From the NCBI GenBank assembly GCA_017416145.1, contig JAFQDD010000006.1, positions 1-64,000 of the forward strand: a stretch of 64,000 nucleotides of DNA. The letters are read 5' to 3'. The translations under genes and the position numbers were made by a program. This DNA is from Spirochaetaceae bacterium (GTDB lineage: Bacteria > Spirochaetota > Spirochaetia > Treponematales > Treponemataceae). The notes beneath the pieces were generated by a model. It was not told where the DNA came from, ran no database searches, and worked only from the letters and a program-made list of their open reading frames with translations. Below, piece after piece: positions 29,481-36,518 of this stretch (position 1 is its first letter; each line of letters begins with the position of its first letter).

Positions 29481-29807
29481 ATGAAACATGAAGAATTAAA
29501 TGCTGTATATGGCTCTAATATAAAACGATTACGTAAATCAAAAAATCTTTCCCAAGAAACTCTCGCCGAAAAAGCAGACATCAGTCCAAGTTTTTTAAGC
29601 GATATTGAAAACGGCAAAAAATGGGGTTCCTTTGAAACTCTTGTTTCTCTTGCAAACGCTTTGGAAGTTGAACCTTACGAATTACTCCTGCCACCACAAA
29701 CAAGCATTTCCTACGACACAAAACGCACAAAAGATTTAATGAATCGCCTTCGCAAAAACTTATGCGAAGTTGTAGACACACTGGAAGATTTTCTTGGGGA
29801 GAAGTAA
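29481..29807 (+). CDS. XRE-family regulator (possible R-M controller)
   Basis: 108 aa. HTH_3 domain at residues ~10-65 (IKRLRKSKNLSQETLAEKAD, SPSFLSDIENGKK). The length and layout fit controller proteins of R-M systems. TAGATT lies 6 nt before the ATG, and no Shine-Dalgarno is present. Transcribed away from the R-M gene, so it probably sets its timing. Downstream, a short gap leads to a promoter-like sequence. Confidence 0.85.
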   Translation: MKHEELNAVYGSNIKRLRKSKNLSQETLAEKADISPSFLSDIENGKKWGSFETLVSLANALEVEPYELLLPPQTSISYDTKRTKDLMNRLRKNLCEVVDTLEDFLGEK

Positions 29808-29822
29808 GGAAAAATAAGTTAC

Positions 29823-29851
29823 TTGCAAAAAAACATAACAAGATATATATT
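29823..29851 (+). promoter_or_regulatory. Sigma-70-type promoter TTGCAA-17-TATATT
   Basis: -35 TTGCAA at 29823-29828, 17-bp spacer, -10 TATATT at 29846-29851. It would start RNA near 29858, just before the IS3 element, with no ORF in that direction; the product would be a short RNA. Confidence 0.55.
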
Positions 29852-29857
29852 GAAAGA

Positions 29858-29926
29858 AAGGAAATGCCCAATCTCAATTTGGACGTCTCCACGTACGGAT
29901 AAAAAGCCGCCACGAAAACGGTCAAT
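29858..29926 (+). ncRNA. Candidate antitoxin RNA, 5' part; interrupted by IS3
   Basis: Predicted transcript from the promoter at 29823-29851 running into the left arm of the terminator (29903-29913, AAAGCCGCCAC). No ORF. Its first bases GGAAATGCC are repeated in reverse orientation at 31620-31645. The right terminator arm is beyond the IS element. Offered as the RNA partner of the peptide at 31382-31483; inference only. Confidence 0.4.
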
Positions 29927-29983
29927 TGAAGTGCACCCCTAAAGTTGGACAAATAAAGTTCAATTTTAGGAGGTGCATTTTTT

Positions 29984-30505
29984 ATGTCTAAATACTCAGA
30001 AGAGTATAAGTTAAGAGTTGTAAAAGCTTATATATCAGGAGAAGGTGGAACTGAAACAGTTGCCAAAAAGTATAAAGTCGCAAGAACTTGTCTTAAACAA
30101 TGGGTTGCACAATATAAATTGACAGGTAGTTTTACAAAACCAACACGCCATTTTAGTGGAGAATTTAAGCTAAAAGTGTTAAACTATCAGCAAGAGCATC
30201 ATCTTTCAGATCTGCAAACAGCTTTGATTTTTGGAATAACAAATCAAGGGACAATCTGTGCGTGGCGAAAGAAGTATATTACCGGTGGTACAGAAGCTCT
30301 GTTTCAGAAACAAGGCAGGCGTTCAAAAATGCCAAAGAAAAGTTTAATACCGAACAAACCAAGAGAAGAATGGACGAAAGATGAAGAACTGGCATATCTT
30401 CGCATGGAGAATGAATACCTAAAAAAATTAAGTGCCTTAATTCAGGAAGACAAACAACGGGAAAAAGACTCAAAGAACAAAAAATCAGAGTCATCAAAGA
30501 ATTAA
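29984..30505 (+). CDS. IS3 family transposase OrfA
   Basis: 173 aa, leucine-zipper/HTH protein of the IS150 subgroup. Two helix-turn-helix units are visible (MSKYSEEYKLRVVKAYISGE and GEFKLKVLNYQQEHHLSDL). AGGAG lies 14 nt before the ATG. It ends downstream of an A7 run (30421-30427) and an A5 run (30462-30466), which could support the -1 frameshift that makes the OrfAB fusion transposase. Confidence 0.9.
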   Translation: MSKYSEEYKLRVVKAYISGEGGTETVAKKYKVARTCLKQWVAQYKLTGSFTKPTRHFSGEFKLKVLNYQQEHHLSDLQTALIFGITNQGTICAWRKKYITGGTEALFQKQGRRSKMPKKSLIPNKPREEWTKDEELAYLRMENEYLKKLSALIQEDKQREKDSKNKKSESSKN

Positions 30506-30528
30506 GGCAGAATTACTCCGTTGCAGAT

Positions 30529-31329
30529 TTGACAAAACTTACAGGTTTGCCAAGAAGCTCATTTTACTACTCAGAATCTCATCCAAAGCAAGATAATCAC
30601 AAAGAAGAGCGAGAACTTGTTCAGCAGATTTATCATGCAAATAAAGGGCGGTATGGGTACAGAAGAATTACTCTAGAATTCAGAAACAGAGGAAAGTCAA
30701 CAAACCACAAAGTAATTCAGAAACTTATGCATGAAGAACGTATTGTGTGTAAGGTCCGCCAGCATAAATACAATTCATACAAAGGCAGGGTTGGAAAAGT
30801 TGCTCCAAATCTCTTGAGCCGGAATTTCAGTACAACAAAATCTAATGAAAAATGGGTTACAGATGTTACACAGTTTAATCTGTTTGGAACAAAGCTTTAT
30901 CTTTCCCCAATTCTTGATTTACATGACCAGTCATTAATCAGCTGGAATCTTTCTGAAAGCCCGAACTATGCTCAGACAGTTGATATGCTTGAAAAGGCAT
31001 TTGCACAAATTCCTGATGGGACAAATCTGATTCTTCATTCTGATCAGGGTTGGCAGTACCAGATGTATGATTATCAGAGGCGTTTGAAAGAAAAAGGAAT
31101 CCGACAGAGCATGTCCAGAAAAGGGAATTGTCTTGATAATTCTGTAATGGAAAATTTCTTTGGTTTATTAAAATCTGAGCTTTTGTATTTACAGGAGTTT
31201 GAGTCTGTTGAACATTTCAAAAAGGAATTGATTGAATACTTGTCTTGGTACAACGAAAAAAGAATTAAAGTTAAATTAAAAGGACTGACCCCTTTACAAT
31301 TCAGGAATCAGTCCTTAAAATCAGCCTAG
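30529..31329 (+). CDS. IS3 family transposase OrfB
   Basis: 266 aa from a TTG at 30529; the same frame continues upstream through IRVIKELRQNYSVADL, so the natural product is likely the OrfAB fusion. The integrase triad is visible: Asp in WVTDVTQF, Asp in LILHSDQGWQYQ, Glu in DNSVMENFFGLLK. Cuts and joins the element ends. Confidence 0.92.
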   Translation: MTKLTGLPRSSFYYSESHPKQDNHKEERELVQQIYHANKGRYGYRRITLEFRNRGKSTNHKVIQKLMHEERIVCKVRQHKYNSYKGRVGKVAPNLLSRNFSTTKSNEKWVTDVTQFNLFGTKLYLSPILDLHDQSLISWNLSESPNYAQTVDMLEKAFAQIPDGTNLILHSDQGWQYQMYDYQRRLKEKGIRQSMSRKGNCLDNSVMENFFGLLKSELLYLQEFESVEHFKKELIEYLSWYNEKRIKVKLKGLTPLQFRNQSLKSA

Positions 31330-31381
31330 TTAAAGTGTCCAATAATTGGGGTGCACTTCAAATTATGTGGCGGCTTTATTT

Positions 31382-31483
31382 TTACTCTTTATCTTTCTTT
31401 TTTAGGAAAGAGAGCAATGCTATAACTGTACTAGCAACAGTTGCAACACAAGTTACTACTGCAATAACTAATTCTAAAGTCAT
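31382..31483 (-). CDS. 33-residue hydrophobic peptide, holin-like/type I toxin candidate
   Basis: Start ATG 31481-31483 has an excellent ribosome site (AGGGAGG, 6 nt spacing). The product begins MTLELVIAVV, continues as one transmembrane helix and ends SFLKKKDKE. Size, a short polar start, one helix and a basic tail match Fst/TxpA/holin-like type I toxins. The gene ends right before the terminator that the IS3 element splits. No homologue is asserted; recognition is by pattern. It could also be an ordinary small membrane protein. Confidence 0.6.
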   Translation of the reverse strand: MTLELVIAVVTCVATVASTVIALLSFLKKKDKE

Positions 31484-31500
31484 AACAAGCCTCCCTATTC

Positions 31501-31680
31501 AATTATTTCAGCAAAAGCCGATTTACTTTGGGAGTAGGGAGCGACGGCTAAAAGCCGGAAAATTGCGAGTGACGCAGCAATTTTAGCGAGTCTCGGTTGA
31601 GCCCCTGCGAAACCGTAGCCTGAAATTAGGCATTTCCAATAATTAAATTACGCTATGGTTTTGTATAATTTCTTTCTCAC
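31501..31680. other. Structured GC-rich leader region upstream of the small peptide
   Basis: No gene. Two strong hairpins: CGGCT-AAA-AGCCG (31545-31557) and AAAATTGC ... GCAATTTT (31559-31584), inside a GC-rich block of ~100 bp. At 31620-31645 the minus strand reads GGAAATGCCTAATTTCA, nearly the same as the start of the putative RNA at 29860. On the minus strand this would be the 5' untranslated region of the 33-residue peptide. Confidence 0.55.
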
Positions 31681-31687
31681 CATCCCC

Positions 31688-32110
31688 CTACCACTCTTCC
31701 AACATTAAATTGCACTTATCTTTGAAAATCTGAAAGTCTTTTATATTTTTTGTAACAAGAATAAAATTGTTGGCAATAGCCATTGAGGCAATTTGTGTGT
31801 CTAAAATTGGGGTTGGAAATCCTATAGAAATCAGTTTTTGTGTTATCGAGGCATTTATAAAGGCTGCATGTTCATCATAAGGAATAATTTTGAAGGATGG
31901 TTTTACATAATCTATCAAGAAAGAATACAAATCGGTTTTTCTTTTTCCTTCTGGGAGCAAATTTACACCTTTTAGAAGTTCAAACCAAGTTATGCTACTA
32001 ATTACAGAAGACATTTGATAAAATTCTAAATTGGTTAAGATATTTTGTGAAGGAAGTGGCTTTGTAACTTCTGATATAATATTTGTGTCTAGTAAATAGA
32101 TTTCTTTCAA
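31688..32110 (-). CDS. vapC: PIN-domain toxin, VapC type
   Basis: 140 aa. The acidic metal-binding residues of the PIN ribonuclease are in place: D8 (LLDTN), E44 (WFELLKG), D104 (ILDTQIA) and D125 (KNIKDF). Its start overlaps the antitoxin stop by 4 nt (ATGA), so translation is coupled. Predicted endoribonuclease cutting tRNA or rRNA; target unknown. Confidence 0.88.
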   Translation of the reverse strand: MKEIYLLDTNIISEVTKPLPSQNILTNLEFYQMSSVISSITWFELLKGVNLLPEGKRKTDLYSFLIDYVKPSFKIIPYDEHAAFINASITQKLISIGFPTPILDTQIASMAIANNFILVTKNIKDFQIFKDKCNLMLEEW

Positions 32111-32388
32111 AATATGCTCTCCTCACTATATTTTTCTTTGTTTCTCTCTAAGTTTTTTTCAAAGGCTTCATAGTCGGATTGTTCAAGTCCGCCTGTTTTT
32201 TCTTTCCATTTTTTTACGTGTTCTATAAATGAAGGACGATAGTTTTTCTTTAATTGAATATATTCATCAATTCCAATGATTACAGCACTAGTTTTTCCAT
32301 GCTTTGTAATTTCTATAACGTCACCATTTTCTGCAAATGTTACGTATTCGCTGAGTTTTGCTTTTATATCAAAAAGTGGAGCTGTCAT
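32107..32388 (-). CDS. vapB: Phd/YefM-type antitoxin
   Basis: 93 aa. N-terminal Phd/YefM DNA-binding fold (FDIKAKLSEYVTFAENGDVI, TKHGKTSAVIIGIDEY) and a charged C-terminal tail that would wrap the toxin. First gene of the pair, with GGAGGTT before the ATG. The pairing of a Phd-type antitoxin with a PIN toxin is common. Confidence 0.87.
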   Translation of the reverse strand: MTAPLFDIKAKLSEYVTFAENGDVIEITKHGKTSAVIIGIDEYIQLKKNYRPSFIEHVKKWKEKTGGLEQSDYEAFEKNLERNKEKYSEESIF

Positions 32389-32400
32389 ATAACCTCCAAG

Positions 32401-32426
32401 ACTGTATAATATAGTTATATAATAGT
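32401..32426. promoter_or_regulatory. Imperfect palindrome, likely vapBC operator
   Basis: ACTGTATAATAT...TATAATAGT, an AT-rich dyad just upstream of the antitoxin start that also contains TATAAT-like boxes. Antitoxin-toxin complexes usually repress from such sites. Confidence 0.5.
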
Positions 32427-32456
32427 CATATTTAATATGTATGTCAACTTTTTTTA

Positions 32457-32570
32457 GGCAAGGGATTGGAGCAACAGCGGAGCTGTCCCGACCGTTAGGG
32501 AGTGGATGAGCCGCGGTAGACGGCGAATTGCGGAAAGCCCGTTTTTTTTGCGAAGCAAAAAATGACCCCG
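32457..32570 (-). repeat. Structured dispersed repeat, copy C (divergent, inverted)
   Basis: Read on the minus strand it starts GGGGTCATTTTTTGC and ends TGCTCCAATCCCTTGCC, and shares the linker GGGCTTTCCGCA with copies A and B. The three hairpins are kept but with different stems: TTTTTTGC-TTC-GCAAAAAA, CCC/GGG and ACAGC-TCC-GCTGT. Confidence 0.8.
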
Positions 32571-32656
32571 TAAACTAAATAAAAATTTCTATTTATTTTC
32601 TAATCATTAAATCTGTAATTTACTTTATCTACTTGAAGAAGATGGGATAAAAATAT

Positions 32657-32662
32657 TATAAT
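32657..32662 (+). promoter_or_regulatory. -10 box TATAAT, 7 nt before ATG 32670
   Basis: The box overlaps the first in-frame ATG (32661), which therefore cannot be the start of a transcript from this promoter. It supports [10 protein letters not shown] at 32670 as the asnS start. Confidence 0.5.
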
Positions 32663-32669
32663 GCAACTT

Positions 32670-34112
32670 ATGAAAACACAATTAATTAAAGACATTTTGG
32701 TCTCAGAACCAGATGGCCGCCTTGTTACAATTTGCGGCTGGGTACGCACTAAGCGTGATTCAAAAAACTTATGTTTTATTCAGGTAAATGATGGCTCTTG
32801 TTTTGCCACCATTCAGTTGACTTTTGATCGTGAAAATGCTAATCCAAATAATGAAAATATAGAAAATACTCTTCCAAATGTTACAACTGGTGCTTCTATT
32901 AAAGCTACTGGTAAATTGATTCCTTCTCCTGCTAGTGGTCAAGCTGTGGAAGTTGCTCTTGAAACTCTAGAGGTTTTGGGCGTTTCTCCAAGCGATTATC
33001 CTTTGCAGAAAAAGGGTCACACTGTAGAATTTTTGCGTGAAAACTCTCACCTTCGAGCTAGAACCAATATGTTTGGAGCTGTTGCTCGTATGAGAAGTGA
33101 AATGGCTTTTGCTGTTCACAGTTTTTTCCAAGAAAAGGGATTTTTCTATTTTAACGCACCCCTAATCACTTGTTCTGACTGTGAAGGTGCTGGTGAAATG
33201 TTCCAAGTTACAACTTTGGATATGGCACGTATCGCAGAAGAAGGAATTAAGGCTGGTGCTAAGGGTATGAATCCTGAAAAGGCTGAAAATCTTGTGGATT
33301 ACAGCAAGGACTTCTTTGGTAAAAAAGCAAGTCTTACTGTAAGTGGTCAGCTAGAAGCAGAAACTTATGCAACTGCTCTTTCTCGTGTTTACACTTTTGG
33401 TCCAACTTTCCGTGCCGAAAACTCTAATACTCCACGTCACTTAGCTGAGTTCTGGATGATTGAACCTGAAATGGCTTTCTTTGAACTAGAAGATGATATG
33501 GACATTGCTGAAGAATTTATTAAATATCTTCTAAACTGGGCTTTAACAAAATGTACAGAGGATATGAAATTCTTTGACCAACGTGTTCAACCGGGGCTTA
33601 TTGAAACTTTAACTCACGTTGCAAACTCAGAATTTGTTCGTGTTTCTTACACAGACGCTATCAAAGAACTTGAAAAATACAATGATTCTTTTGAATTCAA
33701 AGCATTCTGGGGATGTGATTTACAAACTGAACACGAACGCTGCCTAACAGAAAAAATCTACAAAAAACCTGTTATGGTTTATAACTATCCAAAAGAAATT
33801 AAAGCTTTCTACATGAAACTTAACGAGGATGGAAAAACTGTTCGTGCCGTTGATATGCTTGTTCCAGGTCTTGGAGAAATTATTGGTGGTTCTGAACGTG
33901 AATCTGACTTAGAAAAACTAACAAATCGTATCAAAGAACTTGGTATGAATCCAGAAGATTACTGGTGGTACTTAGATTTACGAAAATACGGTACTGTTCC
34001 ACACGCTGGATTTGGTCTTGGTTTTGAACGCTTATTACGCTATGTAACTGGTATGGCAAACATTCGTGATGTTATTCCATATCCACGTGCTCCAAAATTA
34101 GCTGATTTCTAG
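32670..34112 (+). CDS. asnS: Asparaginyl-tRNA synthetase
   Basis: 480 aa class II synthetase. N-terminal OB-fold anticodon-binding domain ([21 protein letters not shown]). Class II motif 2 [21 protein letters not shown] and motif 3 [10 protein letters not shown] are intact. Charges tRNA-Asn with asparagine. Start chosen at 32670 because the ATG at 32661 lies inside a TATAAT box. Strong terminator downstream. Confidence 0.97.
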   Translation: MKTQLIKDILVSEPDGRLVTICGWVRTKRDSKNLCFIQVNDGSCFATIQLTFDRENANPNNENIENTLPNVTTGASIKATGKLIPSPASGQAVEVALETLEVLGVSPSDYPLQKKGHTVEFLRENSHLRARTNMFGAVARMRSEMAFAVHSFFQEKGFFYFNAPLITCSDCEGAGEMFQVTTLDMARIAEEGIKAGAKGMNPEKAENLVDYSKDFFGKKASLTVSGQLEAETYATALSRVYTFGPTFRAENSNTPRHLAEFWMIEPEMAFFELEDDMDIAEEFIKYLLNWALTKCTEDMKFFDQRVQPGLIETLTHVANSEFVRVSYTDAIKELEKYNDSFEFKAFWGCDLQTEHERCLTEKIYKKPVMVYNYPKEIKAFYMKLNEDGKTVRAVDMLVPGLGEIIGGSERESDLEKLTNRIKELGMNPEDYWWYLDLRKYGTVPHAGFGLGFERLLRYVTGMANIRDVIPYPRAPKLADF

Positions 34113-34131
34113 TTTAAATTTATAAATTATC

Positions 34132-34168
34132 AAAAGAGTCTAGTTTTTTGCTAGGCTCTTTTTTTTGC
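34132..34168 (+). terminator. Terminator of asnS
   Basis: AAGAGTCTAG / CTAGGCTCTT stem followed by T8. Confidence 0.85.
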
Positions 34169-34357
34169 TTTTTTCAATTTTGTAAATTTTTTATTATAAA
34201 TATTATAAATAGGATAATTTTTTGATATTTTTCCCTTTCTAACTAAAATCTAACAGTCCTTTTTTTTGTTAAATGGTTGTAAACTTTTCATATAAACGGT
34301 AAAATAGCGTAATGTCTGCATAATCTTAAAAATAATTGCAGAAATAGAGGAAATGTT

Positions 34358-35710
34358 ATGCTTTTAGCTCAAATCTTTGCTGTGGCAATTTTCTGTATTA
34401 TGTTTTTCTTAGTAATTACAGAAGTTATTGAACGCCACTATACCACACTTGCTTGTGGTTTACTAACTCTCATTTTAGTTTTTGGAGTAGGTTTACATTC
34501 TTGGGATGCTATTGTAGAAACTTTGAATTTCCATAGCATTTTTACGTTGGATTTTTGGTGGGCAAAAGAAGCTCACGAATCAACTAGCGGTGTAAACTGG
34601 GCAACAATCATCTTTATTGCTGGTATGATGATTATGGTTGAAGGTATGGCTCGTGTTGGATTTTTCCGCTGGCTATGTATGCTTCTTGCAAAAACAGTAA
34701 AATACAAGGTTCTTCCAATCTTTGTAACTTTTATGGTAATGTCAGCTGTTCTTGCAATGTTTATTGATAGTATTACAGTTATCCTTTTCCTTGCAGCTGT
34801 AACTGTAGAGCTTTCTCAGCTTCTAAAGTTTAATCCAGTTGCTATGATTTTGGCAGAGGTTTTCTGTGCTAACCTTGGTGGTTCTGCAACAATGTGTGGT
34901 GACCCACCAAATATCATCATTGGTACAGCTTTAGGCTATTCTTTCTCTGATTTCTTAATGAACACAGGTGCTATTGCTGCTATCGGGTTAGTTTTCACAG
35001 TTGTTTACTTTTTCTTAGTTTGCAAAAAAGACTATAAAGATGCTGGAAAAGACGTGGATTTATCAACTTTGCCAACACCAAAATCTGCCATTGTTGACAA
35101 AACAGGATTTGCAATTAGCACAGTAATTTTCTTACTAAGCGTTGTTTTATTGGTAACTCACTCTGCAACAGGACTTTCTGTGGCATTTATTGGAACTTTA
35201 GCAGCAGTTTTAACTGTGATTACAGCTCCAAAACATATTCTAGAAATCATGAAACACGTTGACTACAAAACTGTTCTATTTTTCATTGGATTGTTCATTG
35301 TAGTTGGCGGTCTTGAACAAACTGGAATTCTTGAATTGATTGCTGGATTTATCGAAACAATTTCTGGCGGAAATATGTTTGTAATGATTGGAATTATCAT
35401 TTGGGTTTCTGCAATCGCTTCTGCATTTATTGATAATATTCCATTTGCAGCCACAATGATTCCTGTTATCCAATCTCTAGCTGTAACAACAGGAATGCCA
35501 TTAACAACTTTAGCTTGGTCACTTGCTGTTGGTACAGATATCGGTGGTAGTGCAACTCCAATTGGTGCTAGTGCAAACGTTGTTGGAACCTCTGTTGCTG
35601 CAAAGGCTGGACACCCAATTGGCTGGGGAAAATACTGTAAACTTTGCGTTCCAGCCACAGTAATTGTAATGTTGATAAGCACAATATTTATTTTCGTGCG
35701 TTATTTGTAA
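34358..35710 (+). CDS. SLC13/ArsB-type (ion transporter superfamily) permease
   Basis: 450 aa with ~11 transmembrane helices. Family features are an FIDSITVILFLAAVTVELSQ helix, MCGDPPNIIIGTALGYS (ArsB/NhaD/P-protein motif), the repeat-half FIDNIPFAATMIPV and TPIGASANVVG. Substrate may be an anion (arsenite, dicarboxylate) or Na+/H+; sequence alone does not decide. ATG with AGAGGAAA 5 nt before. It is followed after 46 bp by a kinase-like gene in the same direction. Confidence 0.85.
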   Translation: MLLAQIFAVAIFCIMFFLVITEVIERHYTTLACGLLTLILVFGVGLHSWDAIVETLNFHSIFTLDFWWAKEAHESTSGVNWATIIFIAGMMIMVEGMARVGFFRWLCMLLAKTVKYKVLPIFVTFMVMSAVLAMFIDSITVILFLAAVTVELSQLLKFNPVAMILAEVFCANLGGSATMCGDPPNIIIGTALGYSFSDFLMNTGAIAAIGLVFTVVYFFLVCKKDYKDAGKDVDLSTLPTPKSAIVDKTGFAISTVIFLLSVVLLVTHSATGLSVAFIGTLAAVLTVITAPKHILEIMKHVDYKTVLFFIGLFIVVGGLEQTGILELIAGFIETISGGNMFVMIGIIIWVSAIASAFIDNIPFAATMIPVIQSLAVTTGMPLTTLAWSLAVGTDIGGSATPIGASANVVGTSVAAKAGHPIGWGKYCKLCVPATVIVMLISTIFIFVRYL

Positions 35711-35756
35711 AAGTGTGATATAATATAAATATCCCTTAATGAAAGTTGGAAATACT

Positions 35757-36350
35757 ATGGAAAAACAATTAATTATTTCTATTGGACGTGAATATGGTAG
35801 TGCAGGTCATGAAATTGGTCAAAAACTTGCAGATAAACTTGGAATTGAACTTTTAGATAGAAATCTTTTAGATGAAATTTCCCAAATTAAAAGTTCATCT
35901 TACGAAGATTTAGCTCGTTACGACGAAAAACCAAAGCGATTTTTCACTCGTACTGTTCGGGGATATTCAAACTCTCCAGAATTAAACGTGGCTGAACTTC
36001 AATTTGCCTTGCTAAAATCAAAAGCTGCTGACGATGATTCTTTCGTTGTTGTTGGTCGCTGTACTGACAAGATTTTTGAAGGAATTGCACCAGTTCTTTC
36101 AATTTTTATTTCAGCTGATTTAAAAGACAGAATTACTCGCATTGAGGAAGTTCGCCATTTATCAGAAAAAGAAGCTATCAAAAAAATTGAAAAACACGAT
36201 AAACGCCGTGCAGCTTACCACGACTACTATTGTAAAACAAAATGGGGAAAAGCAAGTTCTTATGATATTTGTGTAAACTCAAGTTTACTTGGAATTGATG
36301 GAACTGTAGATTTCTTGTACGACGTTGTTCAAAAATACTTGAACAAATAA
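35757..36350 (+). CDS. Cytidylate kinase-like family protein
   Basis: 197 aa from ATG 35757 (MEKQLIISIGREYGSAGHEI) with TTGGAA 6 nt before; an upstream in-frame ATG at 35739 adds six unlikely residues. Kinase fold with the loop GREYGSAG at 10-17, a DRNLLDEI-type helix and FVVVGRCTDKIF. This family (PF13189-like) is distinct from true Cmk, and its substrate is unknown. Probably cotranscribed with the SLC13-type permease. Confidence 0.82.
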   Translation: MEKQLIISIGREYGSAGHEIGQKLADKLGIELLDRNLLDEISQIKSSSYEDLARYDEKPKRFFTRTVRGYSNSPELNVAELQFALLKSKAADDDSFVVVGRCTDKIFEGIAPVLSIFISADLKDRITRIEEVRHLSEKEAIKKIEKHDKRRAAYHDYYCKTKWGKASSYDICVNSSLLGIDGTVDFLYDVVQKYLNK

Positions 36351-36372
36351 AACATTTTGAAATGATTTTACT

Positions 36373-36421
36373 AAGTGATTTGAGTTCTTTATTGATTTAG
36401 GAACTTGAATCACTTTTTTTT
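36373..36421 (+). terminator. Terminator of the permease/kinase pair
   Basis: AAGTGATTTGAGTTC / GAACTTGAATCACTT stem (two mismatches) followed by T8. Confidence 0.8.
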
Positions 36422-36439
36422 CGTTTTACCAAGCTAAAC

Positions 36440-36479
36440 AAAACCCCCTAAAACTCACAATTAGTTTTAGGGGGTTTTT
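36440..36479. terminator. Bidirectional terminator
   Basis: Perfect stem AAAACCCCCTAAAACT / AGTTTTAGGGGGTTTT; serves the minus-strand gene ending at 36519. Confidence 0.85.
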
Positions 36480-36518
36480 ACAGTTTGCATTCAGTGTGTT
36501 TTCCACAAAAAGCAAATA

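Larger units (their letters stand above)
29927..31360 (+). mobile_element. IS3-family (IS150-like) insertion sequence, intact
   Basis: 1434 bp. Terminal inverted repeats begin TGAAGTGCACCCC on both ends and extend ~25 bp (left TGAAGTGCACCCCTAAAGTT, right TGAAGTGCACCCCAATTATT as read inward). A 3-bp target duplication AAT (29924-29926 and 31361-31363) flanks it. Both orfA and orfB are intact and the copy may be active. It sits in the loop of an intrinsic terminator. Confidence 0.92.
29903..31377. terminator. Bidirectional terminator split by the IS3 insertion
   Basis: Arms AAAGCCGCCAC (29903-29913) and GTGGCGGCTTT (31367-31377) are perfectly complementary. Removing 29927-31360 and one AAT target copy restores a hairpin with a 15- to 16-base loop and T-rich flanks on both sides. 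Confidence 0.75.

Noticed and set aside
30421-30466. Pseudogene status for the IS3 element because orfA and orfB are separate
   Set aside because: Two frames are normal for IS3-family; A-runs for a -1 shift are present and ends and target duplication are intact.
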